From positions 37,703,473 through 37,767,472 of the forward strand of contig CM049319.1 in assembly GCA_026874595.1 (NCBI GenBank): a stretch of DNA of 64,000 nt. Reading direction: 5' to 3'. Shown here piece by piece: positions 24,906 through 37,804 of this stretch. Made by a program: the position numbers and the translations under genes. The stretch's first letter is position 1; every line of letters starts with the position of its first letter. The DNA is from Sipunculus nudus (lineage: Eukaryota > Annelida > Sipuncula > Golfingiida > Sipunculidae). The notes under the pieces were generated by a model that ran no database searches, was not told where the DNA came from, and saw only the letters and a program-made list of their open reading frames with translations.

Positions 24906-27244
24906 TGAACCCTCATGGTAGGAAATGCAAATCATCTGCCTTTAGAGATCAACTTTTTATTATATATCATAAAATGCAGAAATACACAAGACTGAAGCAC
25001 TCAGATAAAAGGCAACAGCCTGGCCAGTATCTTATCTACTTATTACTTTTTAGAAGGTGCCTGATTTGAAAAAAAAAAAACTTATGTTCTTATGGTTAAA
25101 CCACGACGAGTGAAATATAATGTAAAGTTAAATAGACCTGGTATGGACTCTTTGTTTTTAGGCAAATCTGGTCTTTATTATTGGTATCCCCCTTGTCTAT
25201 TCCTATATTTAAATTAGTATTTTTGTTGGACCTTGAGGACTTGCATAAGTATATATTTTACCATAGAAGAAGATCTGTGCTTGTATCCATGTTATATTAA
25301 GGATTTGTTATAGGTATTAACATTATTTAGATATCTAAATAGTTCTTCCCATGACATTGAATAATATGATCATATTTCTATGTGTCTGCATAGTATTTGA
25401 CCACTGTCTTGTTTAAACTGTGCAATCATATACATGTAATTGGCACAATGTAAATGCTGTCCTTAAACAATTTTCTCCTTCATGTAACAGTGATCTTAAT
25501 TTTTTTTTCCTGCAAAACTACAGGACTTTTTATTTCCACATGTTGAGGGGTTAAGTTGCAATTGGATTTTTTTTTCACATGAAATCCACATTGAAAATTT
25601 ATTAGTGTGCAAATCCAGGTTTATAGGTTTGTGCTTTTAACTAAGTAATTTATTAATGCAGCAGAGCTATACCCTAACATATGAATCACATAGACTAACA
25701 CATAGCAAGTATTCACTTTTTTTTCATTACCGTGGGCTCTTAAACCGGGGTATACTTGGGGAGAGAACTAGGGGGGGGGGGGGGGGCTACAGTAACCGTC
25801 TCTTTTCTATGAGGCTTCCCAAAGACTGGCAGTATATTCAGCTGGGCACACTAAAATCATACATTTGAGACCTTTCTAACATTTTGTTGCATTAAAACTT
25901 TAAATACTCTGTTGTTGTATTTTTATTCTGGGTAAAATCCTACAATGTCACATTTGATTTCGATTAGAGATAAAATTCCAATAAAATTCCATTGATGTGT
26001 CTGATCATGAAGGCAAGGCTACAGATATGCTAACAATGCCATGTTACATACTCAGAGGAAACCATTTCAACAATTTTTTTTCAAAATAAAAAAAAACCAG
26101 TTTTTAAAAACTATGGTTCCTTAAGGACAGCTGTAAATTCTTCTCAGAGAAATACTTGTAAGTTGTTTTAGTGCTGACATGGAATATGATACAGGTCAAG
26201 GTTGGAAAAAATAAAGTGTGTGCTGATATACAACTGATTTTGTATTATACTTATATAGTGGTCATATCAATTTGATAAAATTAAAACTACAGATTATATG
26301 TCAGATTCAGACCAGCTCACTCAGTATGTGCTGTACAAATCATATAAGTATATAACATGTTTGCAAACTTATACCAAAGCCAAAAATATAGTGACTGATG
26401 AAAAGAATTTATTTTGTCATGGACATAAGGGTGCTTCTTCAGTATCTTTCTGGAACTAAAACTTTAAATTTTATAATTGCACCAGTCCCAAAATTACCAG
26501 TAGTACAACAGCATGTTCTTTATTTACAGCTGAACATATAGTGATCAGCTATTGAGATGTACCCTGCTATATATAGGAGCATCTCAGTAGCAGAAAATAT
26601 CCCAGTTTAGGTTAAATAGGTTTTACCAAGTTATTCTTCAGAATTGGTTTTACCACTAATTTCTATTAGTCAGAGTGATGTGCTTTGTACACGCAACCCA
26701 ACATGAGTTAAAGTGCAAGTAGCAAATGGGTGTAAATAGCTTCTTTTAGACAGGGATGATGTGGTCAGAGCCACTTGGCTTAGCTACCTATGTTCTCAAA
26801 ATGTGTGCTTAACTTCTTTTGACCAATTCAAAAGAAGCTATTCTTTAAAAAAATATTCTTATATACTGGGCAAAAACCTGGGGTATATAATGGGTAAAAC
26901 CTAGGAAAAATTCTTTAAGCCCAGGTTTTATCCACTGGATTGAGTAAAATAGGTTTTACCTAGGTCAAATGGCAACCCTGAATATACTACTGTTTATTGC
27001 CCTCACATAAAATATGTGTCAGGTGACTTTCCTTTTAAAAAAAATAATCACCACTACACCATTTATATGTATATTTTATGTCCTTAGGTATCACCTATAG
27101 AGATCAAAACTATCAAAACGAAATGGATATTACTGTAAATGCAATAAATTAAATTAATTGAGCCCTTCAGTGCTGGTTGACTGGCTTTGATTCAGTAAAT
27201 TATTTGATGCACTATTACATGCAGTCCAAAATATATACTGATAG

Positions 27245-27318
<74 letters not shown>

Positions 27319-28300
27319 ACATGTGCACAAATGTTCAAGGAAGCAATGAAAGAAACTGACACTAGGTTGAACCTCAACTGATCTTTAATACTGAACATAT
27401 ATCATAAACATTACCAGTATATTGCATTTTCTACCAAGAAACATATATGACCAAAAATAAAAAAACAGAAATGATGCAACAGTGAATGGAATTTTATCAA
27501 GCACATGCTAATAAATCTTTAGCATTATAGCATTTAACCAATGACATTATGCCTATATAAGTTAAACTCCACTGCACCATTCTTTATCTGAGCACACCTC
27601 TATATCCAACTGGAGATGATCAAATACATGCACCCTAGTAATACACAGGGTAGCTGGTATTATTTTTTAAAAAGATGTATCTGAACTGCGAGCATTAATG
27701 CCATATCTTTTCACATTATAATTTAAGACAGATGATCCTCTTAAGATATCTTTGACTCACACTTTGGGTCTTCAGACTTTTCCCCAAGTTAAAATGTTAT
27801 TCATATTGGACCAGTTACACCTGTTTGACTTTTTAACCACTGAAAATCCAATTTAGCCTTGAACAAATGTCTCTCCTTCATAAGACACTGTTGGACAAAA
27901 CTCAAACTTTGTCAATTATTTTTATTTGCTGCAACAAAGTTGCATCATTTGTCTTCTAATCTAACATGTCTGTATTTTCTTTTCTGTTTTTGAGTTTAGT
28001 ACCTTAATTTTATTCAAGTATATTTATTTATTAAACGCCTTTTTTTCATGGATAAATCAGAAATACTGCACATATTTATATGGCAAATAAATATTTTAGT
28101 TTTTTAATTATTTGTTATAAGGTTATGGGATGATACCTGGAATGTATATTACACTATGTATGAAATATGAGTTAAAATATATGAATCTTTGTGCCAAGTG
28201 TCATTAAACACCAGGTCATATAATGAAATTATACATTCATCCTGTTACACGAGTCACTTAACCGACAATATATACTAGTATACATACATACATACCTATT
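24906..28300 (+). other. Intergenic AT-rich DNA
   Basis: No gene seen. A poly-G run lies near 25771 and a compound (AT)n(GT)n(GA)n microsatellite at 27246-27318. Confidence 0.5.
27246..27318 (+). repeat. Compound microsatellite (AT)n(GT)n(GA)n
   Basis: Three dinucleotide runs follow one another without interruption. The minus-strand ORF through it (SLSHTHTYIYIYI) is an artefact of the repeat. Confidence 0.9.
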
Positions 28301-28304
28301 CTTA

Positions 28305-28305
28305 T

Positions 28306-28379
<74 letters not shown>
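28305..28379 (+). repeat. Long (TA)n microsatellite
   Basis: A short (GT)n leads into about 65 bp of uninterrupted TA. Confidence 0.9.
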
Positions 28380-28380
<1 letters not shown>

Positions 28381-28869
28381 TGGATCTAAGGCCCAGTAAA
28401 GTAACACCTGGTTGTGTGGTTCAGGTCAGAAGTAGACCGGTTGTAGGTTTGGGGATCACCGGCAGGCGATAAAAAAAACTTGACACTATAAAATATATAT
28501 ACAGGCATTATAAAAAAGAATTATGATTGAAATCTAAAATGATTTTGAAAAAAAATATGATAAATTTTGTTCTTTCTAAGTGATTCGTTTTGTCTAGGGC
28601 TAATGTTGTCCCACACATTTTGACAAACCTCAGGCAATGGGTAGTTTGTCACGGTCAGAAATAAACACTTCACGACTTACCCTGACGACAAGCCTTAAGG
28701 CCTTAGGAGCACACCGACATTCTGTTTAGCCTTAGGTTTGACATATATGCATATCCCACTTCGTGTCCTTTACCCATATAGATGACATTTTGCTTCCGTA
28801 ACAATTAGCAGTTGTCTTTACAATATGTGTCTTTTGTTCCTTCATCATGGACCCCGATGGTTAAATCCC

Positions 28870-29080
28870 TTTGAAGTGCTCGTCAGCTGACAGCCAGCAC
28901 CATGTGCGCGTGTTTATTGACAGAGCCACACAGGGGCTGTCCCGGGATTGGCCAATGAGAAAATTCAGTAAACCTGGCCAATCAGCGAATGCCTTTCATT
29001 CCCTATCCACAGGCTCTATCGGAGCCTGTGCAAGAGACTACACGACTTTACTGATCCCGAGGTGCTGATCCCGAGGTTTG
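28870..29080. promoter_or_regulatory. GC-richer patch with two opposed CCAAT boxes
   Basis: gggattggccaatgag near 28943 and ctggccaatcagcg near 28974 give CCAAT boxes on both strands 30 bp apart, in a locally GC-rich stretch, followed by a direct repeat ctgatcccgaggt near 29050. It looks promoter-like. No gene can be tied to it; a 5' non-coding exon of gene B is one option. Confidence 0.25.
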
Positions 29081-29459
29081 TGTACACAACAGATTATTTG
29101 CATTCGGCGTATAGACATGCATGTTGAACACCTCGGGCCAAAAGAGGTTTGGCAAAGGGATTATTTCTTAGATCTCGTGACAGCTTCGTATGTTAGTAAA
29201 TCTTTACCCAACTAGACTATCTTCTTTAAAATACTACAGAATAAGGTTTTTAGTTTTTCATGTCCTGATACTATTTTGTGTATGCGCACTATCCATGTGG
29301 GTAGACCGGACTCTATATATACTTTATATACAGACTGTGTACAAATGCCAATATAATAATAGCATTAGAGAGGGCCCTGCTGGGTCTGGCTCATCAGCAG
29401 TCTGGCTTGTTATACGCGAGCTTGTACATGCACTCTGGGATACTATTCATGCAGGGTAA

Positions 29460-30830
29460 ATAGATGTGTGCTCTCTCACAAGCGATACCACTGTTTTATG
29501 TGCACGCTCACTAGTTGTGACGTAGAGGTAAACCCATCCACAAGGACAGCGCCGCGGGAGATCTCTCAGGGTGTCACAACGTAATTAAGGTAACGACATC
29601 CATAAGGCGTCATTCGAACACCTAATTAGAATTTCCAACAACTTAAACAAAAGTTGATATCTTTAAAAAGATCTATAAATGTTAAAGTCGTAGAGGTTCT
29701 CTGGTCTGATTGATATTCGGACTGCCTTTCTTTAGAAGACAAACACCCTTTACAGGAAGCTTCATAGGGGCTTTGTTTCACACTATTTTTACCTTTTTGT
29801 TAGTTACTCATCAAAGATCGGTGTTCAGCTTTTAAGACTTAAGATTTAATCAAATGTCGTTAAACATGCTTAATAGAACTCTTCATATTAAGCTTCACAT
29901 CGTGTTTAATAATGGAAAGACTTGATAACATTTAATATGCGAGGGCTTGTCGAATATGGTCTTTTTTTGGGATCGCAAATTAGTTGAACTCTGACATCAT
30001 TTTAAAACATATTCCGATAATTGATTCACATTACATCTAACCTGGTTTAACTCAACGTACGTTGTTTTATGTATTTAGTATATATAGTAAATGTAGTCAT
30101 GGTACCGAGTCTAAGCAATTCCTGGTAACACCCCTGCACTTCCAGCGGGTATGTTTCATAATGGTTATTTTTATTTACTTTTCATTGGATGGCTTTCGAA
30201 ATGTGACCTGGAATTATAAAGTCAAAGTAATCCATGTACACGCACATGCCTATAAGTTAATTAATATCATCACTCCTTACTGTCAGCGAAGTACTATCGG
30301 TATGTACTATGACGAAAAAATATTCGTTAATGACATAGCCATGTTTACAAGGAGATGAATATGCCACAGAACTAGATCCCGTGAAGACCCGTAAGTCATA
30401 GATAATGTGACATACTATATGCATCTCAATCGGACTATATATGCCATTTCTGCTGGAAAGGAAAGATTAAGGCCTCATCTAAAATTATGAAATGCCCAGT
30501 AAGAAAACGTCAGCATTTCGGAATACAACAAGTCAAAGAACAATTTTTCCCCAAACCAGTAAATAAATGCCACATTACATAAAACAAATTATCTATTCAT
30601 AATTAAAAAACACTCTATGGTGGGATTTGAAGTCAAATCACGATGGCATCATCATTCAGGTGGAGACGAGGTGACTTGTTTGTTACATTCACTACGCTTC
30701 GGCCTTTTGAAATCAGTTCGGCAAGTGAATGTTGTTTGTGAATGTCTTCATCTAATGATTTTTAGTTCTGCTGACTGTAAGACATCTGAACTATACCGAT
30801 CACGCTTTGTCCATCGTCCGGCCGGCCGTT
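29460..30830 (+). other. Intergenic, nothing recognised
   Basis: No repeat, exon or motif cluster seen; the short ORFs lack any recognisable sequence. Confidence 0.5.
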
Positions 30831-31265
30831 AACAGGGCAGAAATCGTAACCGTTAGGCCTAGAAACTTTTAACTGTACATCCAGGAACTCCCTAGACAAA
30901 TTTCCTTTGACACATGAAATTAGGTCATCATATTCTGCGACCTACGAGCCAAAGAAAAAACATGATTTTAAGCACCCAGACGGTCAGAATGGGCATTAAT
31001 TGTATTTATCCATTAGGCCTAGAATTTTCTAATGTAACATTCTGAGAGGTCCTGGGCAAAAAGGATGTCCTATAAGCGGCCTGCATGTCAGATGGGTCAC
31101 AACTCGTATATGTTAGGCCAAGAATCTTCTAACATGTTTACATCCATCAAGGTTCTGCGACCTATATTTTGCGACCTTTGGGACGAAAACATGATTTTGA
31201 GCACCTAGACAGTCAGATGTGATACATTCTGTATCCAGTAAGCCTAGAATGTTCTAACCAGTCAA
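30830..31265 (+). repeat. Diverged dispersed repeat (relative of 21571-22285)
   Basis: Phrases 'cagaaatcgtaaccgttaggcctagaa', 'tctgcgacctac' and 'taggcc.agaatcttctaac' recur two to three times and resemble the 21.6-22.3-kb copies. Confidence 0.45.
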
Positions 31266-31269
31266 GACG

Positions 31270-32270
31270 TGAGCTAACCTCGAGATCACTGTGATATCAT
31301 TAGAGAATTCATGATTTATAAAAAAACTGGTTAGGTCACTGCAGTGAGTTTATGTCTGTTACTCAAAATTGAGTTCACAGTGATAACACAGGGTGATATC
31401 AAATAATGTGACACCACGTTGAATTCACAACCGTGATCTCACAGTAATGTCATGGAATGAGTTCATGTCTGTTACACAACAACGAGCTCACAGTGATATC
31501 ACAGGATGACGTCAAAATGTGACACCGTGGTGAATTCACAACCGTGAGCTCACAGTGATATCATGGCATGAGTTCATGTCTGTTACACAACATTGAGTTC
31601 ACAGTGACATCACAGGATAACATAAAGCATGTCATACCACGGTGAATTCAAAACCATAAGCTCACAGTGATATCATGGCATAAGTTCATGTCTGTTACCA
31701 AACAGTGAGTTCACAGTGATATCACAGGATGAGATTAAAAATGTGACACCATGGTGAATTCACAACCGTGATCTCACAGTAATATCAAGGCATGAGTTAA
31801 TGTCTGTTACACAACAACGAGCTCACAGTGATATCACAGGATGACGTCAAAATGTGACACCGTGGTGAATTCACAACCGTGATCTCACAGTAATGTCATG
31901 GCATGAGTTCATGTCTGTTACACAACAACGAGCTCACAGTGATATCTCAGGATGACGTCTAACTGTGACAGCACGTTGAATTTTACAACCGTGGGCTCAA
32001 AGTCATAGCATAGCAGTGAGCTGATTTATGTTATACAACAGTGAGTTCACAATGATCTAACAAGATGACGTCAAACTGTGACACCGTGGTGAATTCACAA
32101 CTGTTATCTCACAGTGATATCATGGCATGAGTTCATGTCTGTTATACAAGAGTGAGCTCACAGTGATATCACAGGATGACGTCAAAATGTGACACCGTGG
32201 TGAATTCACAACTGTGAGCTCACAGTAATATCATGGCATGAGCTCATGTATGTTACACATCATCTATTCA
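31270..32270 (+). repeat. 111-bp minisatellite, about 8-9 copies
   Basis: The marker gtggtgaattcaca occurs at intervals of about 111 bp (31421, 31532, 31643, 31755, 31866, 32091 and 32202, with one degenerate copy between). Most units hold the palindromes TGACGTCA, GATATC, GAGCTC and GAATTC. Confidence 0.88.
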
Positions 32271-32380
32271 CATGTTGTCTAGTAAAAATAATATTCAATT
32301 CCGTGACTGCTAATGTAAACTCATCGCACCTATACTAGTATGATCTTTATCATCCAAGCAATTATGCAGTATTGATTTAT

Positions 32381-32384
<4 letters not shown>

Positions 32385-32432
<48 letters not shown>
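32385..32432 (+). repeat. (TA)n microsatellite
   Basis: About 48 bp of TA, next to the end of the 111-bp minisatellite. Confidence 0.9.
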
Positions 32433-32434
<2 letters not shown>

Positions 32435-32479
32435 CTTAAAAGCCGAGCTCCAATGATTTAATTTTAAAACGTGAGGCCA

Positions 32480-33080
32480 ATTAAAGGATGAACGGATGAC
32501 GTGACCTTTTGATCTGAAGCTGGCCACATTTAACCTTTAAACTGGTTTTTGTCATATTTACTGAAACAGATGTTTGAAATATTTAGGTGTTCTTATTAGG
32601 CCAAAAAAATATAAAGGTATGGTTCTCAGGCACCGCCCGCATCAATTTTAAACCCCCGCATCAAAATTTTTTATTTTGATTTTCAATAGAAATTTAACAA
32701 TTTTGAGCTGCAGCCGCTTGGACATTTCTGTCAAGAAGATATGAATCATACAATTTCCTTTGTTATGTAGTGCTTTACTTGTTTAGCAAAATAAATCTTT
32801 TATTATAATGCTTTTCCCTTATCATTTGATATTTTTATCGAAACATACCAAAAAATTAAAAATTAAAAAAACCGCCCGCCCGCATTGATTTCTGAAAAAA
32901 AGTGCCTGAGAACCATACCTTTTTTTTATTTTGGCCTTATGTACATTGATTAAATGAAAATGAAATATAGATTCAACCGACTTAACCGCGTTCCCTTCAT
33001 TGTTGTAAAGGTCTGATAACGTTTTGTTATCCTGCTATTGTGGACTCTGGCCTGCTGAATGGGTACCTATGGGACTTACC
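32480..33080 (+). repeat. Copy 1 of a diverged direct duplication, carrying the MITE
   Basis: Starts ggatgacgtgaccttttga and ends tggcctgctgaa, matching 33955-34200 in order and wording. The MITE at 32599-32936 interrupts this copy only. Confidence 0.65.
32599..32936. mobile_element. PIF/Harbinger-type MITE (338 bp)
   Basis: TIRs begin GGCCAAAA, continue through AGGTATGGTTCTCAGGCAC at both ends, and are flanked by TTA on each side (32596-32598 and 32937-32939). A TTA target and GGCC-start TIRs are the Harbinger hallmark. It has no coding capacity. The paralogous segment at 33955-34200 lacks it and shows the uninterrupted site. Confidence 0.78.
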
Positions 33081-33954
33081 TGAAGATATTTCTTAAAAAA
33101 TTTGGTGTTTTTGTTCGATTTATAACGATTATTCCATTAAGTTACCTTACTATTTGGACATTTGAAATTATTATTATACCTACAAAACTTTACCTACGCT
33201 AACACGGCGGTCTCATCACCAAAATACATCATTAGCAAATTCATTTTACCTAAATAAATAATTATAAACAATACTGTAAATTCATAACAAATTAGGAATT
33301 AGGTAGTTATATAAAATTATCAGCGATGTAAATATTTATTCAATATATGTACATACCATAATCCACTCTCAACCCATAAAATACAACAACAGATGACTAA
33401 ACGCCACTGCAAGCTCCGTCGTATGGAAACTTGATTTAAATTGCTACCATTGATAATTTTATAGGGCAATTTATTAATTTCTTGGAAACATTATTATTCA
33501 AACATATAAAACACCCAATGGATGTTCAAGAACCGCCCAATAGCTTATTATATACTCAATAAGTCCATGGATTTACTTGTAATCCTTTCCCTCAAGATAA
33601 ATATTATTTTGGATAAGTGTAAACAAATATTTTCATTATCGCATTTACCATAATTTATGATCGATATGTATTTGTGCCCTGATAAATAAAGATCAAAGAC
33701 GTGGACAATTCAATAATTGTCTCAGTCTCCTGGGTTCATCGTAAATACGACTTCAGATATAGGTTTCGGTACCAGTGTAATTATGTACCAGTATAATCCC
33801 TAAATATTTTAATTATATGGGTGTTTAATCTTTATAATCCTAACCATTATATGCAATTATATTTTTTTATTGAAAATATATATTTCTTAACTTCTCCAAT
33901 ATGTTCACTTCAGAACATGAGAGCATTTAAACACACAGGATACAGTTTCACATC

Positions 33955-34200
33955 AATGGATGACGTGACCTTTTGACCTCTTGCGACCTACAATTATACT
34001 TTAACATGATTTTCGTCACAATGTCTCCGATAACTGTTCATTATATTGCATATTGGTGTTCTTATTTTGTATATAGATTGATTAAAAATTAGCTTTAGAG
34101 TCAAATGAGTTTAGAACATTCCTTTTATTCCTTATATTCCTTTTAAAACTTGTGAAATTTTACGTAAAATCCTGTTATTTTGGATTCGGGCCTGCTGAAA
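33955..34200 (+). repeat. Copy 2 of the diverged direct duplication (empty site)
   Basis: Shares ggatgacgtgaccttttgac, ggtgttcttatt, gattgattaaa and gggcctgctgaa, in this order, with copy 1 at 32480-33080, without the MITE. Confidence 0.65.
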
Positions 34201-34287
34201 GAACCAGAAACAGAATTCTGTTCAAACAAATTCACTCAATTCTCATAAAATGAGAAAGAAACCTCTTGCCCGTTTCAGGAAACGGGC

Positions 34288-35740
34288 ACCTTTTAAACCG
34301 TCAAATCTCTGATGGACTCTGATCACCGATTCTAGCTGATATTAGATTAGGCATACTAACACAGGCATATATGAAAAAAGAACCCTATTTTTTGTCAGAT
34401 AATAGCAAAACATTTGAATAATTCACTACACTTTATTTTTATTATAAACACGTATTATATCATACATGTAAGCTTGACCATATAGGCAAATATAACACTA
34501 TTTGGCTACAATGACAATGATCCATTTAACTATTTCAGAATATGTTCTGATATTTTTAGTAGTAATCTTTGGGTTCCCACTCAAATGTTCATCATCCTTT
34601 AACATTTAACTGTTTCAGGTTATTCAATGGTTGTTTGATGATCAAAGTAAATTGTTAACGTGGCACAATTGGGAATATGGTTTCCTTTCAGTGTTTTCTA
34701 TATTTGATGTAATGAAATACTTGAATGTATTTCAACAGGAACATTGAAGGTTTTTAATTTGAAACTTTTCAGATCTATATACTTATAAATTATACTTTAA
34801 AAGTATATACTATAATATTCTTTATATCTCACATCTCAGAGAAAACATACCGAAACACTTTTTTATCGGTAGGTTTTGATAAGTCATCTTAGTAATGTTT
34901 AAATGATTGCAATAAAAATATCGGTTCACTCTGAGTTTGATCTCTTGATTTATTTAAATATTAAGTAAGATTTATTTCTAGTAAAGGTATTCACAATCAT
35001 GTTAATGGATACTGTTTTCAGTAGTGTCTTAAACGTTTCAGATTATGAGGGCTAAAAAAAATCCAAATCAGATATAGCTCATTTACATGTTCTATTTGTT
35101 TACAAGTTGAGGAAATATATATGCTCACAATATGTAATACAGTGTGTATATATCTATGATCATCATGTAGTATATGTTCAAACAGCTTTTAGGTATGAAA
35201 TTTACAAATGTGCATCCACGCACTTTTTCTGGAATGTTCATAATATATTAATATATACTATGAATGTCACCAAAATACCATTAGGCTAATCATTTGAAAA
35301 TAACTTGGCAAACATAGTATACTTCTGACTCAGTTGTCACCATTTTGACCAACAGTTAGTAACAATCCTTTGATTCATGAAGATCATAAAACATCTTTAA
35401 TTAAGCAGTTGAAACAACCTACAAAGCATGAACTCGGTAATCAGTGTGGTGAGTTAATGAGTACATAAAGCACAGGCACTCGTTTCCAGCACTAAAATGG
35501 CCTAGAAACCGTAAACACAAAGGGTATGAACGATATACCCGTTATAAAAAACACGGTAATGAACTCCACCGCCACGCAGGAAAGACAACCGGAGAATTAT
35601 TCGCTTTACAAGCATGATCGTGCGCCTTTTTGTTTAAAACTTCTTTATTTACAAGATTAAACTTCCAAAATTAAAGGTTCTCCACACTAACCGCGAATTC
35701 CAGCACGTTTTTTTCAAGCTGCGACACCGTCATATAACAT
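34288..35740 (+). other. Intergenic AT-rich DNA
   Basis: Nothing recognised. A perfect 9-bp hairpin (GCCCGTTTC/GAAACGGGC, 2-base loop) lies just before it at 34268-34287. Confidence 0.45.
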
Positions 35741-35759
35741 GTATACATTTACTAGCTGT

Positions 35760-35890
35760 GGAATTTGACGTCACCCTGGGCTGAATGGATTTCCCCCTGG
35801 GCTGGCGTCTGTGATTGGCTGTATGGTACCAGTTGTTTTACTACATCTCTTTACGGCGCACTATTCAAACAGCTGTCAAATTGTCAATGA
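35760..35890. promoter_or_regulatory. Promoter-like cluster: CRE and CCAAT box
   Basis: A consensus CRE TGACGTCA at about 35767 is followed by two 'ccctgggctg' repeats and an inverted CCAAT box (gattggct, near 35813). No adjacent coding exon recognised. Confidence 0.25.
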
Positions 35891-37640
35891 AGTTGAAAAT
35901 CAGTGAGCATGGCATGCAAACACAACCAGGACCATTATGTCACTTGTTTTGTATACATTAACGTCTGTGCTATAGCCATAACATATACATTAAGCCCGTT
36001 TTGATGTTTTAGTCAAATATTTGGTAATGGTGGGATATAAATTTGTTCCCTCTTACCCAAATTAAATCAACGTTATTCCAAAAATGCAAAGGTATGGCGT
36101 CGTTGGTTTTGTCATATTGTAGGTGTGCACATTAAAATTCTTTTTAAACATTACAAAAAAAGACTTTCGTAGTATATTAAAAAATAAGAATGTTTCACAG
36201 GAAGAAAGAATTGATGTAACACTTTCAGTATTATGCCCTAAACAGTTTTTTTTATTAAAAAAAATGCTTTAATGAAAAAAATGTTTAAATCATTAAAATT
36301 ACATTTTATATACAATCAGCAAAAATGAATATAAATTTTCATATATGTATGGTAATTAATATATATTTTCTTTATAGGTACGGATTAAAGTTACAATTTA
36401 ATCAAATAGAATATTTTTCTTTATGATGCTTTTAAAATAATTCAAGGTTGTCATGATGAAATGTTCCTTTTTATAGATGAAATTTATTCATACATATTAT
36501 ACCTCTCTTTACATCGTTGCCACCCCCGCTTATACACACACATATAGCGATAAATTTATATAGCAAACATAGTAAACAGTGATGGACCGCATTTTATATT
36601 TTATTTATATTAAGATTGTCAATGAGGATGTTGTTAACCCTGCACATAACCTTTGAATATGCTTGAAATATTATTGCTCTACATAAATTTTACAGTTAAA
36701 GAAGCAGCTGTTTTTTTTAAAGTAATGTCAATCAAAATTCACTTACAGTGAAAGTACATGCAATTGTGCTAAAATGACTATACCCAGACCCCACCTTCCT
36801 AATTGCTTTTTTTAGAATATAATGAGACCACCAGCCCTGCAATGGACGTGATGTAAACTGAACGTGAACTTTTGTCAAACAACAATGAAACTGCTGAGTG
36901 TTCCCAAAAAAATGCTGTATTCAAGACAAAGTGCAGTCAAGAATATAAGGAATATAACAAGATATACGGAATAGGTGGGAAAAGTTGATCTGCATGCAGT
37001 TCTAATCAGCAGTGATCTCACAACCCTTTGCCCTGTCTTGAAATATATATATATATATTAATAATATTTTACTATGTGTATAGTTAGCTTAATGTCATAG
37101 GGTACTAGAGTACTGTTTTGAGAGTTCAGCTCGCCAGCCGGCCAATCCCCAGGTACAAACTGAAATCTGAAATGATCATGTGTGAGTTTAGTCCGTTTAA
37201 ATTAGCTGGATTTAGCTTGGGTTACTGGGTTCGTTGAGGTTTTCGTGGTAGCTATTTTGTTTATTGGTGGGGATTTGTAGGATTACTTGATGTTACACAC
37301 CCTGTCGGCTGATTTGCCACTTCATTGAATTGACTCGACATAACCGAATTTCGAGACAACCGATTTTCATTATATCTTTTCCAGCCTTGATTATTATCGA
37401 CTAGCTGATAAACCCTGTATACCGGGCTTATTACCGGGATTGGGGAGATTTATTAACTGAGATGTGAAATGATTGCTCATTTTTTTTATTCTAAAAGTTA
37501 ACAGAAAATATAGGTTTTCAGTGGGAAACTGTCTCCATAAGATATGTATAAACATTTTGGCACGATTGCAGAATAACTCAGGCACCTCTCTGAGGCACAC
37601 ACTTCTGTGAACCAGCTGCTTGTATCTTAATTTTGCCACT
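35891..37640 (+). other. Intergenic AT-rich DNA
   Basis: No repeat array or gene assigned. A minus-strand ORF at 37639-37394 (81 codons) could belong to the candidate minus-strand gene but joins it in no clear frame. Confidence 0.4.
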
Positions 37641-37804
37641 TACTTTTAAATTACATGAATCCTAAACATCATATCGTCCGTCCGTATAAACTCATAACCT
37701 GGTGGAGACAGTGCGTGAGTGATCCTGCAGTCGCTTCAATATTTTTAACATTTATTATGTGGGGCTGTCCTCGTGGCAAGAAATTTATACCCCGATATGT
37801 TTAC

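Noticed and set aside
34268-34287. Perfect 9-bp hairpin as a terminator
   Set aside because: Bacterial-type terminators do not apply here; no gene ends nearby and a 20-base dyad can occur by chance.
37755-37780. tRNA-derived SINE head (ggggctgtcctcgtggc)
   Set aside because: Only about 17 bases resemble the familiar mollusc SINE start; no B box or tail follows.
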